Shown here: one piece after another, positions 1-7,312 of the stretch
Layout: every line of letters begins with the position of its first letter
How positions within the stretch are numbered: position 1 is the first letter of the stretch
Origin: Bacteroidota bacterium
GTDB lineage: Bacteria; Bacteroidota; Ignavibacteria; UBA10030
Direction: 5' to 3'
Length of the DNA stretch: 12,388 nt
NCBI GenBank assembly: GCA_003453835.1
Contig: DMMN01000355.1
Location: 1-12,388, forward strand
The notes under the pieces: generated by a model
What the model was told of the DNA's origin: nothing
The model's database searches: none
Seen by the model: only the letters and a program-made list of their open reading frames with translations
Program-made: the position numbers and the translations under genes

Positions 1-7
1 CTGCGAA

Positions 8-22
8 GCGGTCAACTTGAGT
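8..22. repeat. Left copy of a 15-bp inverted repeat found at both window ends
   Basis: The 15 bases GCGGTCAACTTGAGT occur here and, in reverse complement, at 12371-12385. Extending outward to 18 bases keeps 17 of 18 positions identical (5-22 against the complement of 12371-12388). Inside the window the two flanks diverge at once. Position within a few bases of each end is seen directly. Whether it is the terminal repeat of an element, a dispersed genomic repeat at which an assembly broke, or chance cannot be told from the window. Confidence 0.6.
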
Positions 23-335
23 ACATGAAATCGACTGCTCCTTTGAACGCGTCGAAAACACCCTTGCCATATCGCTTCTTCAATGTTTCCACCATCATGC
101 TTCCAGGAATCGTGTCAAATACCTTCTTCTGATCTTCGCCTGCAATGTCGCAAACCCAATCTAGCAAAAAAAGTCTGGACAACAATGTGAACTCCCGACT
201 TAGCGGCGCGATCCGTTGAACTCTCGATTCGATTTCGAGAATACTCAAGGGCGGTTCATCCGAGGTTGAAGAAGACGCGAAACCGCCTTTCCGTGGGTCA
301 AGAATTTCTGCATTCTTGTGCAACTGACGGAACAA
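12..335 (-). CDS. Hypothetical protein, 107 aa, TTG start (doubtful)
   Basis: Leftward open frame of 107 codons that I do not recognise. It would start with TTG at 335, with an in-frame TGA immediately upstream. A GGAGG sequence lies upstream but about 14 bases from the TTG, farther than usual. The product is soluble-looking and mixed in charge: a Ser-rich N-terminal stretch (about residues 20-30), a leucine-rich segment around residues 44-60 and a C-terminal stretch with KKRYGKG followed by VFDAFKGAVDFM. There is no signal peptide, membrane segment or known motif. Its stop codon lies inside the 15-bp repeat shared with the other window end. It is transcribed divergently from the SPFH gene across about 240 bp. 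It could be a real small gene, the 3' part of a decayed one, or a chance frame. Confidence 0.4.
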   Translation of the reverse strand: MFRQLHKNAEILDPRKGGFASSSTSDEPPLSILEIESRVQRIAPLSREFTLLSRLFLLDWVCDIAGEDQKKVFDTIPGSMMVETLKKRYGKGVFDAFKGAVDFMYSS

Positions 336-505
336 TCACCGGCTCGGTACCTCCGTCAAAGCATGAGGAGACCTTAAAATGCCCGGAAGCCGGACTACCC
401 CACCCTTCCAGAGAGAGTTGATGGTGGATTGAAAATAGGAATGTCAATCTTGTGTAGATTTTGCAGGCCAATTCTCATTCCAACTTGGGCATGTAGAGAA
501 TTAAC

Positions 506-534
506 TTGACTTTATAATATCACATTGATATCAT
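506..534 (+). promoter_or_regulatory. Sigma70-type promoter of the SPFH operon
   Basis: TTGACT at 506-511 and TATCAT at 529-534 are separated by 17 bases, each matching five of six consensus positions. Transcription would start near 541, giving a leader of about 35 bases to the ATG at 576. The same TATCAT -10 recurs with TTGACA and a 17-base spacer at 7183-7211. This placement also argues that the upstream in-frame ATG at 525 is not the start codon. Confidence 0.6.
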
Positions 535-545
535 TGCGATATCAA
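517..545. promoter_or_regulatory. Candidate operator: three ATATCA repeats phased at 11 bp, within a palindrome
   Basis: ATATCA occurs at 517-522, 528-533 and 539-544, exactly 11 bp apart, so the copies lie on one face of the helix. The second and third copies are also part of a perfect inverted repeat, TTGATATC (525-532), ATTGC spacer, GATATCAA (538-545). The array covers the -10 element and the expected transcription start, the usual position for a repressor site. Arrays of short, helically phased repeats are typical operators of ribbon-helix-helix proteins, and the operon encodes one at 1448-1636. That link is inference. Confidence 0.5.
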
Positions 546-575
546 AAAACAGACTTTTACGAAAGGAGCTGCAAA

Positions 576-1451
576 ATGAAGACAGTCGTCGAAAAAACAA
601 CACGAAAGATGAACGGTTATCCATCCCTCGTTTTCCTCTTCGCGTTGCTGGCGTTGAACGCATATCTCATCTACTACATGGCGATCAACAAGATGCCAGT
701 GTACCTCTGGGTCGAGATTCCGCTTTTCATTCTCACTTTTATCTTTTTCTTTGGGTTCTTCATCGTGCAGCCGAATGAGGCCCGTGTGCTTGTCCTTTTT
801 GGTCGGTACATTGGCTCCATTTGCGATTCCGGTTTATGGTGGGCGAATCCTTTTGCGATCAAGAAACACGTTTCGCTTCGGATCCGAAATTTCAATAGCG
901 AGAAGATCAAGGTAAACGATCTTCACGGCAACCCGATCGAGATTGCCGCGGTGGTTGTGTGGCGTGTTATCGACTCGGCGCGAGCATTGTTTGACGTGCA
1001 GAACTTCGAGGACTTCGTGGCGATTCAGAGCGAGACGGCCATTCGTACGCTTGCATCCGAATACCCCTACGATGCACAAGACGAAGATCGATCTTCCCTG
1101 CGAGGCAATCCACAGGAGATCGCCGAGAGGATGAAGCAAGAACTGCAGAACAGGCTGGAGGTGGCCGGCGTCGAAGTAACCGAATCGCGCATTACGCATC
1201 TGGCCTACTCTCCGGAGATTGCGCAGGCCATGCTCAGACGACAAGCGGCGCAAGCAATCATTGCTGCCCGAAAGAAGATCGTCGAAGGGGCCGTCGGCAT
1301 GGTGGATGACGCGCTTCGGATGTTAAGCGAGCACAAGATCGTCGAACTCGACGAGGAGAAGAAGGCGACGATGGTCAACAATCTGATGGTAGCCCTCGTT
1401 TCTGAGCAGGAGATGCAGCCCATCATCAACACGGGAACGCTGTATCAATGA
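576..1451 (+). CDS. SPFH/band 7 (stomatin-like) membrane protein
   Basis: A 291-residue SPFH (band 7/prohibitin homology) membrane protein. Two hydrophobic segments (about residues 16-37 and 42-64) precede the SPFH domain, which opens with [17 protein letters not shown] and contains GLWWANPF and an AAVVVWRV strand. It continues through a charged helical part (about 185-265) and a conserved-looking tail around [16 protein letters not shown]. Family members oligomerise at membranes and scaffold microdomains or regulate proteases; the partner here is unknown. The chosen ATG has a GAAAGGAG ribosome binding site 8 bases upstream; the frame is open up to 525, but that start would fall in the promoter. 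The long coiled-coil tail of flotillins is absent, so it is stomatin-like rather than flotillin-like. The stop overlaps the next start by 4 bp (ATGA). Confidence 0.93.
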   Translation: MKTVVEKTTRKMNGYPSLVFLFALLALNAYLIYYMAINKMPVYLWVEIPLFILTFIFFFGFFIVQPNEARVLVLFGRYIGSICDSGLWWANPFAIKKHVSLRIRNFNSEKIKVNDLHGNPIEIAAVVVWRVIDSARALFDVQNFEDFVAIQSETAIRTLASEYPYDAQDEDRSSLRGNPQEIAERMKQELQNRLEVAGVEVTESRITHLAYSPEIAQAMLRRQAAQAIIAARKKIVEGAVGMVDDALRMLSEHKIVELDEEKKATMVNNLMVALVSEQEMQPIINTGTLYQ

Positions 1452-1636
1452 GCGAGAAGAAGAAATTCCTCCTTCGCCTCGATGGCGACCTGTATTCGAT
1501 GCTGGAGAAGTGGGCGGCGGACGAGCTCCGAAGTGTTAACGCCCAGATCGAGTTCCTGCTGACGGATGCCCTCCGCAAGTCGGGAAGGTCGAGGTACCAA
1601 CCCGGTGAGGGAGAGAGCACGGAAAGTCCGGCGTAG
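1448..1636 (+). CDS. Arc-like ribbon-helix-helix DNA-binding protein
   Basis: A 62-residue protein with the Arc/CopG ribbon-helix-helix layout: a basic N-terminus, a short strand ([10 protein letters not shown], residues 7-16), helix A ([10 protein letters not shown]), a turn (RSVNAQIE) and helix B ([13 protein letters not shown]), then a polar tail. Such proteins dimerise and insert a two-stranded sheet into the DNA major groove. The start overlaps the SPFH stop in an ATGA, implying translational coupling. From memory, SPFH genes followed by a small RHH gene recur in many bacteria, so the pairing supports both calls. The phased ATATCA repeats at the operon promoter are an obvious candidate target, making it a possible autorepressor. 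No toxin gene follows, so an antitoxin role is not supported. Confidence 0.88.
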   Translation: MSEKKKFLLRLDGDLYSMLEKWAADELRSVNAQIEFLLTDALRKSGRSRYQPGEGESTESPA

Positions 1637-1673
1637 TCAGACAAGTTCCACAATTCGAACAAAGTAGATCACC

Positions 1674-2192
1674 ATGATAAGAATCGCTTCATTCGTCGGA
1701 CGCTCACTCACGTGGGTGCAACCGAGTACGTATAAACACTGGTACGAATTGCGCTCAGGTGAGCAGGCTATCGCAACCCTGAGACTTAAGAACATCTTTA
1801 GTTCTACTGCGACGAGCGAGAGTGAAGAAGGCTCCTGCACCTTTGAGCGCCACGGAGTGTTGAACAAGTTCGTCACAGTGCGAGTGGAAGATAAGGACAC
1901 AACCGTGGCAACGTATCGAGAAAACAAATGGAAACGGGGCGGAACTCTCGAACTCCCTGAAGGTAAGAAGCTCCTCTTCACCATGAACTTCTGGAAGTCT
2001 CTCCTGGAAGTCAAAACGGAAACCGGTGAGACGTTGATTCACTTCACCATCCGAGGCGTCTTCCGGCTCAGGGCAGATGTCGAAATCCGACACAGGGCAG
2101 GCTCTCTTGCTGAACTTCCCTGGCTTGTGATGCTGGGCTGGTACGTTGTTGTGATGGCCCATCGGGACCGATCTCGCGCAGCGGCCGGGTAA
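1674..2192 (+). CDS. Conserved hypothetical protein, tubby/LURP-one-like beta-barrel fold
   Basis: A 172-residue protein made almost entirely of alternating beta strands. The layout resembles the tubby C-terminal/LURP-one-related fold: YELRSGEQAIATLRLKN near residue 24, an aromatic-basic strand (CTFERHG), VTVRVEDKDTTVATYREN, a Gly-rich turn (RGGTLELPEGKK, about 87-98), then LEVKTETGETLIHF. It ends in a hydrophobic segment (about 144-161, LPWLVMLGWYVVVMAH) that may be a C-terminal membrane anchor. There is no signal peptide. It starts 37 bp after the RHH gene without an intervening promoter I can see, so it probably belongs to the same transcript. Related bacterial proteins have no established function that I can name; the fold in other settings binds lipids or acts as a scramblase. 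The fold assignment is from pattern, not from a search. Confidence 0.75.
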   Translation: MIRIASFVGRSLTWVQPSTYKHWYELRSGEQAIATLRLKNIFSSTATSESEEGSCTFERHGVLNKFVTVRVEDKDTTVATYRENKWKRGGTLELPEGKKLLFTMNFWKSLLEVKTETGETLIHFTIRGVFRLRADVEIRHRAGSLAELPWLVMLGWYVVVMAHRDRSRAAAG

Positions 2193-2205
2193 GAGGGGCC
2201 GCTGC
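2178..2205. terminator. GC-rich hairpin over the stop codon of the SPFH operon's last gene
   Basis: GCAGCGGCC (2178-2186) pairs perfectly with GGCCGCTGC (2197-2205) across a 10-base loop that contains the TAA stop of the preceding gene. No T-run follows, so this is not a canonical intrinsic terminator. It may reduce read-through or protect the 3' end of the transcript. Confidence 0.35.
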
Positions 2206-2284
2206 AGGCCGGCGTACGCGGAGTGGGACCTCGGGCAAATCTAAATCCATCCGATGTCTCCTGCACGCCTTCAACCAGAAGTGA

Positions 2285-2299
2285 TTCCAGTCACTGGAA
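2285..2299. promoter_or_regulatory. 15-bp palindrome over the ribosome binding site of the hydrolase gene
   Basis: TTCCAGT (2285-2291), a central C, and ACTGGAA (2293-2299) form a perfect 7+1+7 palindrome ending 10 bases before the ATG at 2310. Its right arm supplies GGAA, the first part of the only Shine-Dalgarno-like sequence (GGAAAG, 2296-2301). In RNA the hairpin would sequester the ribosome binding site; in DNA it could be an operator. Neither role is shown. Confidence 0.4.
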
Positions 2300-2309
2300 A
2301 GAAAACAAC

Positions 2310-3770
2310 ATGAACACACGGCAGTCGATACTCTTCCCTATTGTCCTCATCACGCTTCTCGGCGCACCTTCACCCTTCTCGCCTGCTCTCATTGCCTGTT
2401 CCGACACGACGTCTGCAAAGAGGGTCACCGGCCGATGGATGGGGACGCTGAAGGTTCAAGCCTTTGAGCTGAGAATCGTCTTCAGGGTCTCGAGCGATCA
2501 GTCGGGCGTTCTCTCGACACTCATGGACAGCCCCGATCAGGGTGCGACCGGCATCCCCGTAGACTCCACACTCTTCTCCGAAAACAAGGTCCGGTTCGCT
2601 CTCCCCAGGATCGCGGGCATCTATGAGGGTTTTCTACAGGCGGGCGACACGAGCATATCCGGTGAGTGGCGTCAGGGCGGGCAGGCGTTTCCACTCGTGC
2701 TGCGGCGCATGCTTCAAGAGATTGAACCTCCCCGGCGCCCGCAGGAGCCAAAGCCGCCCTATCCCTATGAGACTGAAGATGTTACGTATCCAAATGGCGC
2801 CGCGGGAATCACGCTAGCCGGAACCCTCACGTATCCCCGCTCCGGCGGACCGTTTCCGGCGGTGGTGCTCATTACCGGCTCAGGCCCTCAGGATCGCGAC
2901 GAGACCATCTTCAATCATCGCCCATTCAAAGTCCTGGCAGACTATCTGAGCCGCCAGACGATCGCCGTGCTTCGCGTGGACGATCGCGGAGTTGGCAAAT
3001 CGACCGGTAGTTTTGCCACGGCCACTTCGGAGGACTTCGCCGCCGACGCTCTCGCCGGCGTCGATTATCTCAAGACGCACCCACGCATTGATACGAAGAA
3101 CATCGGGCTGATCGGGCACAGCGAAGGCGGACTGATCGCGCCGATGGTTGCCAATCGCTCGGGGGATGTCGCGTTCATCGTTCTCATGGCAGGGCCCGCC
3201 CTCACCGGCGAACAGATCGTCCTCCTTCAATCGGAACTTATCTCGCGCGCGAGCGGAGTACCGGAGGATTCGATCAGGATGCAACTTGAATTGACGAGGC
3301 GGCTCTTCGCAGTGATCAAAGAGGAGAACGACACTGCCAGGGCGAGCGCAAGGATGCGGGAAATTGTTGCCGAGGTTGCGGCGAAGGCAGGCAGTGAGGA
3401 ACAACGCAACATCATCCGAAGAAGCGTTGAACAATCGACTCGCAGCCTCAACACACCCTGGTTTCGCTATTTCCTCACGTACGATCCCCTCCCTGCACTG
3501 AAGGCGGTCAAGTGTCCGGTGCTTGCGGTCAATGGCGAGAAAGATCTTCAAGTGCCTCCAAGACAGAACCTGGAGGGGATTGAGTCGGCACTACGATTGG
3601 GTGGAAACAGGGACCACCTTGTGAAGATGTTGCCAGGACTGAATCATCTCTTTCAGACTGCTCAGACAGGATCTCCGATGGAGTACGGCAAAATCGAAGA
3701 GACCATTTCCCCGGATGCCCTGAAGGTGATCGGCGACTGGATTGCGGGACAGACGAGCGCGAAGGAGTGA
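2310..3770 (+). CDS. Secreted or lipid-anchored alpha/beta hydrolase with N-terminal beta domain
   Basis: A 486-residue exported serine hydrolase. Residues 1-30 form a signal sequence (hydrophobic ILFPIVLITLL) ending in LIAC, a plausible lipobox with Cys30 as lipidated residue. Residues about 40-135 form a beta-rich domain (GRWMGTLKV, SPDQGATGIP, SGEWRQGG) common at the front of exported hydrolases of this type. The alpha/beta hydrolase domain follows: oxyanion region ITGSGPQDRDE, DDRGVGKSTG, nucleophile elbow GHSEGG with Ser271, acid Asp412 in NGEKDLQVP, and His446 in GLNHLF. The triad is complete, so it should be an active esterase or peptidase; the substrate is unknown. The start at 2310 was chosen because it gives a proper signal sequence and a GGAAAG site 8 bases upstream; the frame is open from 2223. 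It converges with the GH172-type gene. Confidence 0.93.
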   Translation: MNTRQSILFPIVLITLLGAPSPFSPALIACSDTTSAKRVTGRWMGTLKVQAFELRIVFRVSSDQSGVLSTLMDSPDQGATGIPVDSTLFSENKVRFALPRIAGIYEGFLQAGDTSISGEWRQGGQAFPLVLRRMLQEIEPPRRPQEPKPPYPYETEDVTYPNGAAGITLAGTLTYPRSGGPFPAVVLITGSGPQDRDETIFNHRPFKVLADYLSRQTIAVLRVDDRGVGKSTGSFATATSEDFAADALAGVDYLKTHPRIDTKNIGLIGHSEGGLIAPMVANRSGDVAFIVLMAGPALTGEQIVLLQSELISRASGVPEDSIRMQLELTRRLFAVIKEENDTARASARMREIVAEVAAKAGSEEQRNIIRRSVEQSTRSLNTPWFRYFLTYDPLPALKAVKCPVLAVNGEKDLQVPPRQNLEGIESALRLGGNRDHLVKMLPGLNHLFQTAQTGSPMEYGKIEETISPDALKVIGDWIAGQTSAKE

Positions 3771-3777
3771 GATTCTA

Positions 3778-3845
3778 AGCTTCTTGGAGAGCCATGTTAT
3801 AAACATCAGGCTTCTTCGGAGCCGATCAGACTAAAGAAGCTGATC
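3778..3845. terminator. Nested inverted repeats between the two convergent genes
   Basis: The 99-bp convergent gap is rich in pairing. AGCTTCTT (3778-3785) matches AAGAAGCT (3834-3841), GGCT and AGCC enclose TCTTCGG (3809-3823), and GATCAG (3824-3829) pairs with CTGATC (3840-3845). Some of these exclude one another. There is no clear T-run on either strand, so a bidirectional terminator is plausible by position but not canonical. Confidence 0.3.
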
Positions 3846-3869
3846 AGTTACATCACAACAAACCTCGAG

Positions 3870-5024
3870 TCACTTCACTTCGAGGTAATCCTTGTCAGGC
3901 AGTTTGGGAAACGCTGCGTGCGGCTCCGTCTGATACCAAAACGCGACGGAAGCAATGTCGTCCTGGAGCGGGAGATACCTTCCGTCCGCTCTCCAACCAA
4001 GCGCCTGGATGGTGACCTTGAGGTCCTTCTCGAACCGGATCGGATCCATGATGTGCCAACGGTAGAGGCCGAAGAGTTGCTGCGAGTTGTACACCCCGTC
4101 CGGACGAATCACTTGCGCCAATCCGCTGTACGGAGTGTTGAACTCCTGGTATTGCTTCGTCGTCCTGTTCTCGAAGTTGTAAGAGCCGCAGAAATAATCT
4201 TCCGTTCCGGTTCCACAGATCGTCGGGTACTTGTCGTCGCCGTCAATGAAAAACTTGATCTCCCCCTCCCCCCACCAACCGTTGTTGTTCACGCCCCACG
4301 CCATGTATGTGCCGACGAATTGTCCCCATCCTTTCACACCTTCCAGGATTGTGTAAACCGACTTGAATGGAAGCGGATTCACGCGCCGGAACTGAGCATG
4401 AAAGTAGGCCGCGTCCTTCGGCACATCCGTGACGGTGTAATCGATTTGATAGTAAAGCGTCATCGCCTCGTGACCGATGTTTTCCATCGTGATCTTAGCC
4501 GACTTCCGGTACGGCATCTCCCAATAGCAGTTGAACGCGCTCCCAGGATTCACAGCCACCGGTAGGGACGAGATCGGTGCGTACGCCGCCCAACCGTTTC
4601 CGAAAAAATCGCCCACAGGCACTTCGACGGAAGGCTCCTTCTCACCATCCCAATAGAAGCGGAGGATTGAGAAGCGCCAATGTCCCGTAGGCGTCATCCA
4701 GATGTGCTGAATGGCTCCCTCCCCTTGAATATCAGCCAGAGTAAATGTCTGCCCCGCTTCGATGCGAACGGAGGGTGAGATTTTCCAACCCTGCCCCAAT
4801 CCCCGCGCGGCCTTTTCTCCGGTGCCTTGCGTCGCCATCCCCCCTTTCCCTTTTTCGCCCGTGAAGTTCTCCGGGGAAATCGATCTGGTCTTGGCTTTGG
4901 AGAGGCGTGAGAGATTTCCCAACCCTAATTGGAGGCCGTCATAGGTAGATTCTTGCGCGTCTGCGTCGTATGCCATAAAACCTCCCATCAAGAGAATGCA
5001 AAGTGGTCGAATGAGGTCTCGCAT
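3870..5024 (-). CDS. Secreted GH172-type glycoside hydrolase (DUF2961)
   Basis: A 384-residue exported protein of the DUF2961/GH172 family, whose known members act on fructofuranose dianhydrides or arabinofuranose glycans. Residues 1-24 are a signal peptide with a likely cut after DADA. Family signatures follow in order: GKGGMA, a strand leading to IQHIWMT, LRFYWDGE with VEVPVGDFFG, CYWEMPYRKSAKI, the GWWGEGEIKFFIDGD segment and CGTGTEDYF. The two catalytic carboxylates of the family are expected among the glutamates of GEGE (Glu253/Glu255) and TEDYF (Glu275); both are present. Length is normal for a single-domain member. The start at 5024 is preceded by GGAAGGA and gives a proper signal peptide; the frame extends upstream to 5216 without one. 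It lies 163 bp downstream of the ABC exporter on the same strand. The substrate cannot be read from the sequence. Confidence 0.92.
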   Translation of the reverse strand: MRDLIRPLCILLMGGFMAYDADAQESTYDGLQLGLGNLSRLSKAKTRSISPENFTGEKGKGGMATQGTGEKAARGLGQGWKISPSVRIEAGQTFTLADIQGEGAIQHIWMTPTGHWRFSILRFYWDGEKEPSVEVPVGDFFGNGWAAYAPISSLPVAVNPGSAFNCYWEMPYRKSAKITMENIGHEAMTLYYQIDYTVTDVPKDAAYFHAQFRRVNPLPFKSVYTILEGVKGWGQFVGTYMAWGVNNNGWWGEGEIKFFIDGDDKYPTICGTGTEDYFCGSYNFENRTTKQYQEFNTPYSGLAQVIRPDGVYNSQQLFGLYRWHIMDPIRFEKDLKVTIQALGWRADGRYLPLQDDIASVAFWYQTEPHAAFPKLPDKDYLEVK

Positions 5025-5187
5025 GGTCGTATTTCCTTCCCGAAGAAGTTGTGGATCGAAGAAAAATCTTGCCCGAAGGTACCGGATATGTCGATGAGTT
5101 GCAAGAACGCCGGGAAACAACGGTGTTGACGGAGACGATCTTGATGACGAGGATTTCGAACTTTGTTCGGGAGAGCGCGAGATCGAG

Positions 5188-6984
5188 CTATGAGTTACGC
5201 TGAAGATCTCCTGCACCCTGGAGAGCGAATTTCACAATCCCATCTTGGCGCTCGCCAATCTGTTGACGCCACATCGCAAAATACAGGCCCGTTTGCCTCA
5301 AAAGGTCATCGTGCTTCCCCGCTTCGACGATCGATCCTTTCTCCAACACGTAGATTCGATCTGCGTGCATCACCGTGGAAAGCCTGTGTGCGATAAGAAT
5401 CGTCAGCAGGTCTTTCCGCGTCGAGACGTCCCGGATCGTGGCCGAGATTTCCTCTTCCGTCAGTGAGTCAAGAGACGACGTCGCCTCGTCAAACACCATG
5501 AGTTCCGGGTGACGGAGCAGCGCGCGGGCAATCGACAGTCGCTGCTTCTCTCCGCCGGAAACCTTTACACCCCCCTCCCCGATGACCGTGTCGAGCCCTT
5601 TGTCCGCGCGAGTCAGGAGGCTCTGGCAAGCAGCCTTCACGAGGACATCCATACACTCCTTGTCGGTCGCTTTCGGATTGACAAAGAGGAGGTTCTCCCG
5701 AATGGTCCCCGAGAAAAGCTGTGTGTCCTGGGTGACGAACCCGATATGTTCGCGAAGCTGATCGAGGTCGATCTCAGCGCTCTCCACGTCGTTATAGAGG
5801 ATGCGACCGCTATGCGGCTGATAGAGCCCGACGAGGAGCTTCACCAGCGTCGTCTTCCCCGATCCCGACGGTCCAACGAAGGCAATCGTTTCTCCGATGC
5901 TCGCGCTAAATGAAACATCCGTGAGGGCATTGATGCTGCCTGACATATGCTTGAAGCTGACGTTCTCAAATTTCAGCGCCCGAATACTCGTCAGGTGGAC
6001 GGGATTGGCGGGCTTTGACTCTCTTGGCCGCTTCAGGATATCCTCGAAATTCTTGATTGACACCTCAGCCTCCCGATAGATATTGATGACGGAACCGAGC
6101 TCCTGCAACGGACCGAAAATGAAGAACGAATAGATCCAGAGGGAGAAGAACTGGCCCATGGTCATCTCCTGGGAGAAGATCAAGTACAACATGAGCCCGA
6201 GTATACTCGTCCTCAGAAAATTGACTGATGTTCCCTGAATAAAGCTCAGGCTGCGGACGTAACGCACTTTCTTGAGTTCAAGCTCGAGGATCTTCCCCGT
6301 CGTGCTGTTCAAGCGGGCGATCTCTTGCTGGGCGAGACCGAGGCTCTTGACCAACTCGATATTGCGGAGCGATTCCGTCGTCGAACCGGCCAGCGCGGTC
6401 GTTTCAGAGACGATCGTTTTCTGCATCGCTTTGATCTTCTTACCGAGAACCGAGCTCAGCCATCCGAGAATCGGGATGGTCGCGAAATAGACCGGGGCGA
6501 CGAGCCAGTGCACACTCAAGGCATAGATCATAACAAAGATGACGCCGACAAGCGTCGTGAAGAGGAGATTGATCGAGACGGCAATCACCCGCTCGGAGTC
6601 GCTCCGGACCTTCTGAAGCTTTCCCAGCGTCTCGCCGCTTCGTTGATCTTCGAACGTCTGGTATGGGAGCTCCAGCGAATGGCGTAGCCCGTCTTGATAG
6701 ATTCGTGCGCCGAGCTTCTGCGTGATCGTATTGATGTAGTAGTCCTGGAAGTTCTTCGCCACTCGTGAGACGAACGCAACGCCAACGGCAGCCGCGAGGA
6801 GCCAACCGACACCCTCAATGAATTCCGTGTACGAGTATCTGGCGTACTGTGTCGCATACTCGTCGATAATGTACCGGAAGATGAGAGGATCAAGGAGTGA
6901 GAAGACCTGGTTCACCGTTGCGAGACCGAGCGCCAGAAGCACGAGCTTCCAATAGTTCTTGAGATAGCTGAGGAGAAGCCTCAT
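5188..6984 (-). CDS. ABC exporter half-transporter (fused membrane and ATPase domains)
   Basis: A 598-residue type IV ABC exporter half-transporter, expected to homodimerise in the inner membrane and export a lipid, drug or peptide. About six membrane helices fill residues 10-305, with the intracellular loop FEDQRSGETLGKL that typifies the family. The ATPase domain has Walker A GPSGSGKT (371-378), Q-loop Gln419 in VTQD, signature VSGGEKQ (475-481), Walker B MVFDEA with Glu500, and switch His533 in AHRLS. All key residues are intact. There is no N-terminal peptidase C39 domain, so it is not a double-glycine peptide exporter. Two in-frame ATGs compete: 6984 has AGGA 9 bases upstream, whereas at 6993 the same AGGA abuts the codon, so 6984 is preferred. 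It is the first of two leftward genes and diverges from the AraC-like gene. The substrate is unknown. Confidence 0.93.
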   Translation of the reverse strand: MRLLLSYLKNYWKLVLLALGLATVNQVFSLLDPLIFRYIIDEYATQYARYSYTEFIEGVGWLLAAAVGVAFVSRVAKNFQDYYINTITQKLGARIYQDGLRHSLELPYQTFEDQRSGETLGKLQKVRSDSERVIAVSINLLFTTLVGVIFVMIYALSVHWLVAPVYFATIPILGWLSSVLGKKIKAMQKTIVSETTALAGSTTESLRNIELVKSLGLAQQEIARLNSTTGKILELELKKVRYVRSLSFIQGTSVNFLRTSILGLMLYLIFSQEMTMGQFFSLWIYSFFIFGPLQELGSVINIYREAEVSIKNFEDILKRPRESKPANPVHLTSIRALKFENVSFKHMSGSINALTDVSFSASIGETIAFVGPSGSGKTTLVKLLVGLYQPHSGRILYNDVESAEIDLDQLREHIGFVTQDTQLFSGTIRENLLFVNPKATDKECMDVLVKAACQSLLTRADKGLDTVIGEGGVKVSGGEKQRLSIARALLRHPELMVFDEATSSLDSLTEEEISATIRDVSTRKDLLTILIAHRLSTVMHADRIYVLEKGSIVEAGKHDDLLRQTGLYFAMWRQQIGERQDGIVKFALQGAGDLQRNS

Positions 6985-7182
6985 AAATCGCATTCCTGTA
7001 AAGTTTGTGGTGTGGGAGGGTGGAGACAAAGGTAGTGAGAAAGCGTGTCACTTGCCCTGATGGGGCTCTCGGTAAGTAGATCCTCGTGCCGGCCGATGAA
7101 TTTGGTGCGGGCTGGATGCTTGTCACGGAGATACTGCTGTGTTGGCGGCCTCCCCGCGGACCGAATGATACCGCTCAAGCTC

Positions 7183-7211
7183 TTGACAATCGCAAAAAAG
7201 AATTATATCAT
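7183..7211 (+). promoter_or_regulatory. Sigma70-type promoter of the AraC-like gene
   Basis: A perfect TTGACA (7183-7188) and TATCAT (7206-7211) are 17 bases apart. Transcription would start near 7218, leaving a leader of about 95 bases that contains the palindrome at 7263-7281. The -10 lies in ATATCATTCCG, differing at one base from ATATCATTGCG at the SPFH promoter. Confidence 0.65.
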
Positions 7212-7262
7212 TCCGAACGCATTCGCAGTTTCTATCCTATAAGGAGTGACTCAATCTTGCCG

Positions 7263-7281
7263 GGAATGCCGTCAGCATTCC
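7263..7281. promoter_or_regulatory. 19-bp palindrome in the leader of the AraC-like gene
   Basis: GGAATGC (7263-7269), spacer CGTCA, GCATTCC (7275-7281): a perfect 7-bp inverted repeat between the promoter and the start codon. As RNA it forms a compact hairpin about 30 bases before the ATG; as DNA it could be an operator. A palindrome with the same GAATG/CATTC half-sites recurs at 8410-8426. Confidence 0.4.
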
Positions 7282-7312
7282 TTTCCTACGGTGACAGAAC
7301 AGAGGCCGAGGT

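Noticed and set aside
834..1253. Minus-strand open frame of 139 codons
   Set aside because: It lies opposite the SPFH domain coding sequence, has no motif and is a shadow frame.
1448..1636. Toxin-antitoxin module with the RHH protein as antitoxin
   Set aside because: Neither neighbour is a toxin-like protein; the SPFH-RHH pairing explains the small gene better.
2880..3551. Minus-strand open frame of 223 codons
   Set aside because: It lies opposite the hydrolase gene with its intact catalytic triad; length is explained by codon bias of the real gene.
3918..4565. Plus-strand open frame of 215 codons
   Set aside because: It lies opposite the GH172-type gene; the product is Arg/Val-rich without motifs.
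5136..5166. TTCGAA-containing sequence on the minus strand resembling a tRNA T-loop
   Set aside because: The bases on either side do not form a T-stem, and no acceptor or anticodon arm is present.
5188..6984. Bacteriocin-type peptidase-exporter for the Cys-rich peptide
   Set aside because: The ABC exporter has no C39 peptidase domain, and the peptide has a Sec-type signal instead of a double-glycine leader; the genes are also divergent.
7030..7060. Bacteroidota-type -7 box TACCTTTG on the minus strand upstream of the ABC exporter
   Set aside because: It fits TAnnTTTG but has no -33 TTTG partner at the right distance, and the other promoters in the window are sigma70-like.
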